64,000 nucleotides of DNA, taken from positions 11,340,349-11,404,348 of the forward strand of contig CAIIXF020000010.1 in the NCBI GenBank assembly GCA_903813345.2, given 5' to 3'. A program made the translations under genes and the position numbers. Source of the DNA: Owenia fusiformis. Taxonomy: Eukaryota; Annelida; Polychaeta; Sabellida; Oweniidae. This document shows positions 32,182-42,929 of this stretch, in pieces (the first letter of the stretch is position 1; the number at the start of each line of letters is the position of its first letter). A model generated the notes under the pieces. It made no database searches. It had not been told where the DNA came from and saw only the letters and a list, made by a program, of their open reading frames with translations.

Positions 32182-33195
32182 TGTTGAGTTATTCAAAAAA
32201 TATGAAGCAGTTTGGTTAAATGTACAATTATATAGGACTTTTTCAAGAAATTGAGTGATGAATATGCAAAGAACTAAAAGATATCTGAATAGTGATCTCG
32301 CCAGCATTTAAGCAGTTGGATGAACTCCACCTTGTATTAAGTTGAAGGTCTACTTACTGCATGTTGGTAATTTGGAAAATCATAATAATGTTAAGGAAAT
32401 ATGTGAAATTTAAATTTCCTTTCAGTTGAGAAAATTCATACCATGATAATTGAGCTGTGAAGATTGATACTTTTAATTAAGATTTGAAGATTGATACTTC
32501 ATAATTAATAATACAACTATATGACTTGATGTTACAAGGAATTGTGAATAATACGATGATATAGGCTAATAATAGATTATAAGACAAATTGTACTTTTTC
32601 TGGAAAAGAGGGTTAGGACATTCAATTATCTTTTTCTGGTTATGGTATGGTTATAGTACAAACACTGTATGCAGTAAATAATGCAAAATCATGCATTTGC
32701 AAAATAATTGTAAATATAGAAATTTTTAGTCATTGCCCACCTATCACCATATGCATATTTATGCAGCTTACTCCAATAGCTCAGTCAGGGGGTCAATACA
32801 ATTTTAGTCATGTTTTTGATGAAAAGGTGCAAAATAGAAATTTAAAGTGCTATTTTGCCAGTGATGTATAAAAATATATGAATTGTGTATTGTCATATAA
32901 TACTTATAAGTGATCCCACCATTTAACTTTTAAAAAAGCTGAAGTAATATTACTTAAAAGTCAAATGATCTTGTTATTAAAGCTGGTATATTTACAGTTA
33001 TGTAATCGATATGTACATGTAAGCAGTGAGTGTGTGATTAAAAGTATATTTATTTATTGTAAAAAGGTGATATATATTTTTGGAAGTATATGTACAGAAT
33101 GAATAAGTATGGTAGGTAAATAGTTATACTATATGTACATTGAAATTAAAAGGTAAACATTATGATGTATCCCTGATAAAGAGTGTAAAAGTGTG
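32182..33195 (+). other. Probable PAM 3' untranslated region (end not determined)
   Basis: AT-rich sequence directly after the PAM stop with no coding signal. The polyadenylation site could not be fixed: clear AATAAA hexamers were noted only further on (about 34060 and near 35180-35200), so the UTR may be long. A pogo-like repeat begins at 33196. Confidence 0.4.
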
Positions 33196-33355
33196 TACAG
33201 TAAAACCCGTCAAAGTGGACACCTTTGGTACCTCTAAAAACCGTTGCACTTGAGAGGTATTCCATTTATAGGGGTTCATTTAACATTAAGTTGATCTTGG
33301 CCCTCTAAAAAATGTTCCATTTTTAGATGTGTTCCACTTTACAGGTTTCACTGTA
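33196..33355. mobile_element. Pogo-like MITE, 160 bp
   Basis: Starts TACAGTAAAACCCGTCAAAG and ends ACAGGTTTCACTGTA. Same family as 20598 and 20778, sharing the GGTACCTCTAAA and GTTCCACTT blocks. Confidence 0.7.
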
Positions 33356-36300
33356 TTTAGACATATGAGTATAATATTTAGAGATGTTAGTATAATATTT
33401 AGAATTATTAGTATATTAGTGGATAGATTATAGAGATTAAACTGCTGCAAACTTCCCAAAAGACCTCAAGAAACTCTTTGGGTTTCTGTCAGTAGAATTA
33501 GATATCCAGTTATCACTATTGTTTTGCTTAAAACATAATTCAAACATGATCATGCTCTATTTGGATTTCTCATCCAATCAGATTGCAGCATAGTCATTTT
33601 CTAATTTTTGATAGATGCATGACAGTTTGTTATGGAATCTGCCCCTGGAATCTGCATTGTGATGTGACATCACATCAAGGGCTCTGTGGATGACAATGCA
33701 ATGCTCATAAGTTTTAAGTCCTTGTATGACAAAATCTGCATGGGTCCTTTATATTTACTGAATGTAATTGGATTTTAAACTCTGCATTACATTTCTGTGT
33801 CACTTGTTTGCAGCAGTGTAAAGTAGGTTATTTGTTGAGTCAATGTGTGTGCAATATGTGGAGATTAAGATCATACAATAGCATTGATGCTATATCATTT
33901 AGGTGAACATGATACTCTGGGGGATGTGTACATATACCACCTATCCAAGGGAAAATATTGAACAACACAAAGTTAAGTCTATTTTCATTTCCAAGGGTCA
34001 TCATGTATTTTATTATGCACCTTTCCATATACAGTATACAAAAATACTGGTTGGCTAGGGAATAAATCAGATTTTAGTATTTCCAATATTTCCCACCTCC
34101 AGGTGCATAATAAACAACTTGGAAGAAAATTGGAAACTGAAAGTGAAGTCACTCATAAAAGTCAGTTTTCATATTTGCAATTTGATCGGTCAGCTGCTGG
34201 TGAATTTTGAGTAAGCCTTGCAAAAGGTTACTGGATCTCCCTCTAACCTCACCTCTTATGAAGAATGTGTATGGTGGATTGGGAGATCACAAGATCTACA
34301 GTACAGTTAAATAACTCCAAATGCGTTTTACACTCTTGTTTACTCTTGATCATGTCTTTATACCTAGGTAACTTTACATACTTAGGGCATAAAAGTGACA
34401 TCATTCATTACTATGAAATGGGTTTGCATAAGACGTATGTATGTAGGCTAGACCTTTCTTTACTCCATCCAAGGTTAGACTATGTTATTTGTTTTGCCAA
34501 AGGTGGATCTTAAAATGTATAGGGACAGATCGTTATTGGTTCTTGTATACTGAAATATTCTAGGCTTTGGACCTAGAAAGAGGATAGGACAGAAAAATTA
34601 TTATACAGGCCCAATTGTTTTTTCCAGAATAAATTCTGATCTAGTTTCAAAAATTATCGTTTCCAAAATCTCGCATTCAGCCCCAAAGCTAAAGGTTATA
34701 TATATATGTTCATTGATAAATTGATTGATGTAAATAACTCAATTTTTTCTCAAAAGAGGGTGCAGGTAGTCAGTTATAGCATTCCCCAAATGCAGGAATC
34801 GCTCCATCACGTCCTATATATAGATTGGAGGAATCACTCCCAATGGAGAGTGAACTTTATAGATGAAAATGGGAGATTGAATATATTTTCTTTTTGTACA
34901 TAGCGGGTCTAAAAATATATTAAAACATATATCATATGAAACGAAATTGTATATTGATAACATATGTAGCATATGGCCTGGTATATTTAAAATATTCCAT
35001 TTATCAAGTTTTATTTAGTAAATGCCTATTACTAGTTTTAATTAAAGCTTTAATGCTAGGTACATTCCTATATTGTATTGTTTCATCTCTATTATGTAAT
35101 GCTGCTATTATTTGTAGGGTATGAAACACAATTGTTTGTTTTGTAAACATTCAAATCTAAGTTTTATTGATTTGATTAATAAATTGTAAAATAAAATAAA
35201 TAAATGAAAGGAAATTATAAAGAAATACAATGCTTTAATTTCTAAGTTGTGTGTAGTAAAACTTACAGAGTAGTCCCAAGTTAGGAAAGAATTTAAACAG
35301 TGAATAAATCTCGTTTACCCCTCCACCTCCCTAGTATTCCTCTAATGCAGATAAGAGATATATATTCGGGATGGGGTAGAGGCCTAATGCAAGTCTATTT
35401 CATGATTCATAATTATTTGTGTCTGACACGATTGATACAGTTTTATGCAGATAGAATATTTACGGGACAAAGTTTGTTTTCATGAAATATTCTGAAAACA
35501 TATAACGGTGAAGAAATAAGCACAAATACGTATATAGATTACTGGCAATGCGAAAACTACCTACTCATTTCACTAATTGCTACTCATTTTTAGGGTTTTA
35601 AAATTAAAGTAATAAAAAGAAACCTGCATGGGGCTACAAGAAACCCAGTAGATTGTCACATCGCCAGTATGAGAGAAGATAAAACGATCTGTTTTAAATG
35701 CTTCAAACCTCCAGAAATCTCTTGTAAAATGATAACACATCGAAACATCATGAACTTTCAGATATATTCTTCCAATAGATGTATGTGTTTCCTTATTTGC
35801 CATTTCCCGCATAAAGTAAACTGTTTGAATGGCAATTATGAATGAAAGTAGGTAAACATGAGAACTTTGTTTAATCATCGTAGATTAAATAATTGCGATA
35901 AAATGGTTAATGAAAAGGACAAAGCAGTGCATTATGGTATCATAAAAAAATATTTGGGCTCAACTTTCCTAAAGACACAGTATCATAATGCTTTTGCTAT
36001 GGAAAATGTTTTATCAAAGGTAGAGGTCATAACAACCCGACATCTCATCAATCACACCAATGATCATAGTATACACTGATTACTTGGTCGGATTTCCAGT
36101 ACTATAGAGAACACAAGAAAGATAGATGTGGGCGATCAATAGATGGCATGTACCGTACATCTAATTACTAGCCTTACACCATGCCATGTCGTCGGCATGC
36201 CGCCCGAATTTCGTGGTCAAATCGAACGCTTTTCGTGGTCACCGCGGGCGCGTCACGAGTGCGCTTCAAGCTCATCGCGGGGTAATTTCGTATGTACCAC

Positions 36301-36860
36301 GGAGTTGGTTCATTCGCGTAGCTTTCGCTCACCATTCGTTCCACGGACGCCACATTATATTTTCACGTAGTTACATTGTAAGTGTATGAAATTCCATTTA
36401 CTTACCCGATGGGCAAATGGTAAATCAGGTTTAAAACCATTATCTTTCAACGTACAATTACACGATCTTTCATTCCCAGTTCATTCCCAGTTCCCGATAA
36501 ACATCTGATGAATGAAGATGTATGCTTTCCATGTACATCACATTTTATTATACAATTGATAAGACTCTCTAAATAAGTCGCCCTAGACGGAAACAAATAA
36601 TTTAACAAAGCGTTTTTCGAAATTCTTTTTAAATCATCTGTTCCCATTTAACCGCAGCACAGTATAAATGCACATTTTTATTGGATAGTGAATTTAATCA
36701 ATGCGATGAATTTACGTGAAATTTACAGTCTGGTGCAGTATGTGAACAATCCCAGTAATCATTGTTGGAAATGCCTCTTATTAGCGTATCTAACGCAGCT
36801 AGCCTGGCGCATTACAGTACATAGTACAAGTGTCATTTCTGGCGAGAGGTCTTCATATAT
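33356..36860. other. Intergenic stretch, no supported gene
   Basis: AT-rich with only short chance ORFs. About 36185-36335 is a small CpG-dense island in an otherwise AT-rich region; no promoter elements or exon were recognised there. Confidence 0.5.
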
Positions 36861-38394
36861 AGTGGTGTATGTTTTATGTTCATGGTATGTAAATTGGAAG
36901 AGTTGTAAATTCGTTGTCTTTAGTAGCGTTTCTGCTTTATCGGAGTTTGCGGTATTTTCGTTTATAAAAATGGTATTGGTTTGGATGTGTGTAGTGTGAG
37001 TTTGTGGTGGGATCCCTGTTTGTCAAAGGTTTGGGTGTTTCGTCTTGTGTTTGAGCTTAGTGTTGATTTGTGTGACAGTGTGTAGTGGTGGTAGTATATA
37101 TTATTGTTAATATGTTTACTTGACAGGGGATCTGTTTTCCCGTGTCGGGTTGTATTTTGGTTTTATCGAAGTTTTGCAGTATTTTGGTTTGTAAATTTCG
37201 TGTATGTTTGGCGGCGTTTGTGGTATGTATGTGGTAGAAAAGTTGTTTTTCCATGAATTGGGTGTATAGTGTCATGTCTGAGGTTTACTTTGGTGTGTGT
37301 GTTATGGTAATAGCATCTCTTGTTGTTGAGATATTAACTTGATTTTGGAGGCTGTCTTCCCGTGATTTCATTATGTTTTGATTATCCCGTGTTTGTGATT
37401 TGTCGGGATCGTATGCGTATTGATTAATTGCATCAAGTTGTGGTCAGTTTGTTTGTTCGAATTTGTTTTGTTTGTTTGGTTTGTTTTTTACCCTTTATGG
37501 TTAGGTGTTTTTTATGTCAGTAGTGTGTGCGTTGGGGGAGTTGTTAGCTTGTTCGCAATTGTTTGTATTTTGGTTTTATCGGAGTTTTGTAGTATTTCGG
37601 TTTGTAAATTTCTTGTTTTATTTGTTTTGTGTGGCGTTTTTATATGTAAGTGGTAGATAAGTTGTTTTGCAACAGTTTGGGTGTGTAGTGTCATGTCTGA
37701 GGTTCATTTTGGTGTGTGTGTTATGGTAGTAGCATCTCTTGTTGTTGAGATATTAACTTGATTTTGGAGGCTGTCTTCCCGTGATTTCATTATGTTTTGA
37801 TTATCCCGTGTTTGTGTTTTGTCGGGATCGTGTATGCGTATTGATTAATTGCATCAAGTTGTTGTCAATTTGTTTGTTTGGTTTGTTGTTTACCCTTATG
37901 GTTAGGTGTTTTTTATTTTGATAGTGTGTGCTTTGGGGGAGTTGTTAGCTCGCTCGCGATTGGTTACGGTATTTTGGTTTTATCGGAGTTTTGTGGTATT
38001 TTGGTTTGTAAATTTCGTGTTTGTTTTGTGGCTTTTTTTGGTATGTAAGTGGTAGGTAAGTTGTTTTTCAACGGCTTGGGTGTGTAGTGTCATGTCTAAG
38101 CTTTATTTCGATGTATATGTTGTGGTCGTAGCATCTCTTGTTATTGAGGTATTAACTTGTTTCTGGGGGCTGTCTTACCGTGTTTTCAATTTGCTGATTG
38201 TCCCGTGTTTGTGTTTTGTCGGGATGGTGTATGCGTTTTGGTGAATTGTAGATCACGATTTTGTCGGTTTGTTTGTTAAAATTTGTTTCGTTTGTTTTGT
38301 TTGTTGATATGAGTTTTATATGATGTACGGGTAATGTGTTTGATAGTCTGTTGTATATGTTTGTGTTTTACATGTACTTCCATTGTTTTTTTAA

Positions 38395-39045
38395 GAATGG
38401 GCTGTTTCTAAATAGGGTTCCCGGTTGGGGAAACCTGGTTTGGTTGGTTGTTTGTGAGTAAATGCGTTGTTTTTTAAAATATGAATTGGAGTGAGTGTTT
38501 ATCTCCATAAGGTTATAAAGTGTATATATTTTTGTATTGCCGGGTCGGCAGAAAGATTGTTGAATATTCGGGACGCTGATAAGAAATGTTCGAAACACCA
38601 AGTGTGGTAAGATGGTACAGCCCTTCTACTACAAAATGTGTCCGATCGTTTTTGAGATGAAATATACTTGGTATTTGTCCATAAGCTGAGCAATGTGACA
38701 TACGAGGGTTGATCATAAAGTTCTCATAATATCTCTCTAATTTCTTTATTTTTCAATATTTTCCTATGAAATTTTCACAGAATGTGCAGCATGGAATGGT
38801 TTATTAATCCAGCTAACAATATTTAGAATAACGGAAACATTGAATGAGAAATGGTTGCCATAGTAACTTTAAATCAAGTTTTTTTATTTTTGGAAATGGT
38901 GACTTAGACAATGTCTTGAGACATCACCTGTATTAAACACGCACATGTCATGCAATCTGTGTTTATGGTGAGAGGTCTCAGTCGGGGGGCCTGGCAGGCA
39001 AGGTCTTGTAGCTAAGCTTCCCCTAACCACCGTCAGTACTCATGT
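38395..39045 (-). repeat. Copy 1 of a long direct repeat (possible Penelope-type pseudo-LTR)
   Basis: Shares with 41165-41685 the blocks GAAACACCAAGT, TTGTCCATAAGCTGAGC, GACTTAGACAATGTCTTGAG, CACATGTCATGCAATCTGTG and TAGCTAAGCTTCCCCTAACC, in the same order and orientation. A mariner-like end (TACGAGGGTTGATCATAAAG, 38701) is inserted in this copy. Confidence 0.7.
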
Positions 39046-39181
39046 GATGGGTAGTGTATATTTGGTAGATCCTAGGGTAATGACATTGGTGTGTTATTCC
39101 ATATCTTCGTTCACGTAGAGAGAGGCCGGACATCCCGATCCTGTAGCGGATCTTCTCCCTTATATGTTGGTCATTATAAGG

Positions 39182-39232
39182 GCCCAAGATGTTTCGAACT
39201 CATGGGGGTATCCCATGATTGTTCTTCCTCAG
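39182..39232 (-). ncRNA. Hammerhead-like core motif, unproven
   Basis: Read on the - strand: CTGAGGA, then a long hairpin (GAAC..TCATGGG pairing with CCCATGA..GTTC), then CGAAAC. This is the CUGANGA / stem II / GAAA order of a hammerhead core, but with an extra A after the first box. Stems I and III were not established. Confidence 0.3.
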
Positions 39233-40600
39233 CGGCCGAATGAATGTTGTATGTGATTTATTGTGATTTTATTGTGAATGATAATGCTGTTTTATTTCTA
39301 TCATTCTGTTGTATTTTAATAGGTTTCCCGTATTCGTTTTTAGCGGGAGGGGGGTGGTTGTTTATGCGTATTGGTTTATTGCATAAAGGCGTGGTCAGTT
39401 TATTGATGAATTTTAGTTTGGTTTGGTTTGTGGTTAAGCCATATGGTCATGTATGTTATATGTTGATATTGTGTGTATTTAAAGGGTTGTTGGCTTGTTC
39501 GTGTTTGGTTGTATTTTGTGGCATTTTGTGGTGTTTTCAATTTGTTGAGTTGGTGTGCGTTTGGCGGTGTCTGTGGTGGGTTGAGGGTAGGTAAATTACA
39601 TTTTGGTGGTTCAGGTGGTAAGTTTACTGTTTCAGCTTTCCGTTGGTATATGTGATATGTTGCTAGCATATCTTGTTGTTAAGATATTAACTTGAATGTA
39701 GGGTTTAATGGCCCGTATTTTAAATATTTTGGTTTTCATATATTTGTGTTTTATCGGGAGGGTGTATGTGTATTGGTTAATTGCATCGGGGTATGGTCGG
39801 TTCAATGTTGAAATTGGATCTGGTTGTTTTGTTCATTGTTTCAGCTTCATGGTCAGGTATATGTTATGTTCATATTGTGTGTATTAGAAGAGTTGTTGAC
39901 TTTTTCGTGTTTGGTCGTGTTTTGGTGTTTTCGGCATTTTGCGGTATTTTCGATTTGTTGAGTTGGTTTGAGTTTGGTGGTGACTAGGATGGGTCTATGG
40001 TAGGTAAATTGTCTTTTGATGGTTCAGGTGGCTTGTGTAATGTTTTAGCTTTCCGTTGGTGTGTGCATTATGTTCGTGGCATATCTCGTTGTTGAGATAT
40101 TAACTTGAATGTAGGGTTTGATGGCCCGTATTTCAAATATTTTGATTTTCTCATGTTTGTGTTTTATCGGGAGGGTGTATGCGTATTAGTTGTTGAAATT
40201 TTAATTTGGTTGTTTTGTTCATTGTGTCAGCTTCATGGCCAGGTATATGTAATGTTCATATTGTGTGTATTAGAAGGGTTGTAAACTTTTCCGTGTTTGG
40301 ACGTGTTTTGGTGTTTTCGGCATTTTGCGGTATTTTCGATTCTTTAAGTTGGTTTGAGTTTGGCGGTGTTTAGGGTAGGTCTATGATAGGTAAATCGTTT
40401 TTCTGTTGGTTCAAGCGGCTTGTTTAATGTTTTTGCTTCCTGTTGGTGTGTGTATTATGTTCGTGGTATATCTTGTTGTTGAGATATTAACTTGAATGTA
40501 GGATTTAATCGTCCGTATTTCAAATATTTTGATTTTCCCATATTTGTGTTGTATCGGGAGGGTGATGCTTATTGGTTGATTGTGTCTGTTTGTGGTTGGT

Positions 40601-40860
40601 TTATTGTTTAAGTCTGGTTTGGTTGTGTTGTTTTTTCGTTGTAGAGAACGGGTGTTTCGTTCTACTCGTTGTATGAAATGAGTATTTTAATCTAAGTTTT
40701 CTGGTAAAACTTAGAATGTCAGTCGGGAGTTCCCGCTCTAGTGTTTTTAAGTTTGGGGTGGGAATAAACTTGAGTCCCTTAGAGAGAACAAAGTGTTCTG
40801 CTTCTGACGGTGTGTAATCCGACAAGTTAACAACGAGCTTAGTTTTCGCTGCTTTGGTTT
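40601..40860 (-). pseudogene. Fragment of a reverse-transcriptase-type retroelement protein (Penelope-like, N-terminal segment)
   Basis: The - strand frame reads VVNLSDYTPSEAEHF, then LSKGLKFIPTP, then DILSFTRKLRLKYSF. The NLS-x-SKGL-F-PTP phrase is one I associate with the N-terminal part of Penelope-like and similar RT proteins in invertebrates. The frame then runs into low-complexity AC-rich sequence with no RT or GIY-YIG motifs. The family assignment is from memory. Confidence 0.5.
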
Positions 40861-41164
40861 TGTGTGTTTTATGAGTGTTTGAAAGGATGTATTGTTTTTT
40901 GGGCTTTGTAAAGTTTGTTGTTGCGTTTCCTAGCCATATTAGTAGTTAGGTTGATTCTTAGTTGTCAGTGGTACGTGTTATATGTGTATCAGTGGCCAAT
41001 TATGTATCTAGGTCACTGTAATTATGTGTGTATCAGGTATGTTCCTGAATTAAGTGTGGTTATGGGAGTAGTGATTAAGAAGACAATAGGAAGATTCCCT
41101 TGTTAGAATGTATATTTTGAAGTGTTGGTTTCGTGTTGGTTGTTATGAAGTAATTGTTTATATT

Positions 41165-41685
41165 TTGGTTTGGAAAGTGTTTTCCAGTCGGGGTATTATT
41201 TGGTTGGTTGTTTATGAGTAAATGCGTATTGTTTTAATTTGCGAATTGGAGTTTGTGTGTGTCTCCAAACTGTTGTGAGGTGTGTATGTTTTTTGTTGCC
41301 AGGTCGGCAAGATTGTTACATGTTTGGCACGCTGCTAAGGAAAGTTCGAAACACCAAGTATGGTAAGATGGTGCAGCCCCTCCTGTACGAAAATGTGTAT
41401 GATCTTTAATGAAATATACAAGGTAGTTGTCCATAAGCTGAGCGATGGGACCTAGCCCGAAGGTTTGGTACGCAGGTTATTCACTTATTATGGGTTTATC
41501 CTTATGGCTAATGGAGACGGCCCTAATATCATATTTTTGGGAGTGGTGACTTAGACAATGTCTTGAGACATCACCTGTATTAAACACGCACATGTCATGC
41601 AATCTGTGTTTATGGTGAGAGGATTGGGTCGGGGGGCCTGGCAGACAAGGTCTAGTAGCTAAGCTTCCCCTAACCAGGTGCATAT
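41165..41685 (-). repeat. Copy 2 of the long direct repeat
   Basis: Direct-repeat partner of 38395-39045, about 2.7 kb away. It ends where a mariner-like element is inserted. On the - strand it would precede the RT-protein fragment, as a 5' pseudo-LTR would. Confidence 0.7.
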
Positions 41686-42753
41686 ACGAGGGTTGTCCCA
41701 GAAGTAATGCACTATATGCTCTAACTTTCTTTAATATTCTTCAATTCAGCTGAAATTTTGTGTATACAACAATTGAAGTTTTATCTATTATATCCTGAAG
41801 TTTCAGCATCCAACATTAATATTAAGTCTTAATATGGTTGCTATAACAACATGGGGGTAGGGGTGGGCGGGGCAGGTATAATTTTTTCTAATTGTGAAAA
41901 GATCTAAAGTGTTATTTTATTAATATTTCTTTCCTTTAAATGGTCAAAATGTTTGGGAAATTGTTAAATTTATTCAGCATGATGTTACCCAAGTACGAAT
42001 AATGACATTTAGCACTGTGATTTCATAATACCACATTTCAATAGTCAAGAATTCAAATACAGTCACAGTCAAGAAATTGCAAAAATGGCTGCAATTCTCA
42101 CCTGATAACAGAAGGCCTTGCGTTTGGTGGCCTAATTTCATACTTCAATTGGACTCACAGCCATTCAAAACAATGCTATCATGAAGAAAGTATATAAGGA
42201 GTATATACCAGATAGAACTTCAATTATGGGGTGGCAGAAGAGATTTAAAAGAGACGACTTGACCCTGTATGACAACTCCAAACATGGGAGGCAAAAACTC
42301 CACAAGTCACAGTGGAAGAAATTGCCGAGAGTGTTTGACTTGACAGGCATCAAAAGAACATAACATGCAAAGGGCAATATTTTGAGAAAATGTGAAATGG
42401 GACACTGCAATATACATCCATTAAATCTAGGATGTGCTCATAGTAATTTAGTATCTTAAAATGTATTTTTGAGCATACTTCTTATAGCTACACCAAATGG
42501 TATTTGTTGATTAATCATTTCATATTTTCAATTTTTTATTCCTTTTGACGAGACTGTATAGCCTGCCCCGCCCTACCCAAACTCAGCGACTTGATTTTAT
42601 TATAACATCAATATAGTTTTATCAGTCAACATGAATTTTTTTTAGAATAATCAAAATGTCTCTAAGGAACATTTACTGAAAATTTCATGGAAAAATATCA
42701 ATTATTGATAAAGTTAGAGCATATAGTGCATTACTTCTGGGACAACCCTCGTA
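41685..42753 (+). mobile_element. Mariner-like element, 1069 bp, 44-bp terminal inverted repeats, decayed transposase
   Basis: Perfect 44-bp inverted ends beginning TACGAGGGTTGTCCCAGAAG, flanked by TA on both sides (41683-41684, 42754-42755). Inside, only a helix-turn-helix-like piece survives on the + strand at about 42181-42363 (KKVYKEYIPDRTSIMGWQKR and then KHGR). No catalytic DDD/E domain was found. The perfect ends with a wrecked gene imply non-autonomous mobilisation or a recent end-to-end transfer. Confidence 0.85.
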
Positions 42754-42929
42754 TAGGCCTACAATATCTAATTTAATTTTAATAACATTTACAAAAATAA
42801 TACTGAAAAAAGAAAAGATTATTTAACGCATTGGATATTTTTGCTTTTAGAATTGATTTGACGTTAATCCCTATTTAATGATCAGATCTTGAAGTTTGGA
42901 GCATAGCTACAATAGTATACAGCAATTTT

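Larger units (their letters stand above)
36870..41180. repeat. G/T-skewed block of roughly 400-bp degenerate tandem units, with retroelement pieces
   Basis: The + strand is dominated by G and T (long TTTGTTTGTTTGG runs, few A or C). Phrases recur every 350-450 bp, for example GCATCTCTTGTTGTTGAGAT with TTAACTTGA (near 37310, 37730, 38130, 39665, 40085, 40470) and TTTTATCGGAG or TTTTCGGCATTTTGCGG. The only protein-like piece is on the - strand at 40601-40860. Confidence 0.7.

Noticed and set aside
39400-39669. 89-codon Pro/Asn/Gln-rich - strand frame
   Set aside because: Low-complexity consequence of the G/T-skewed + strand.
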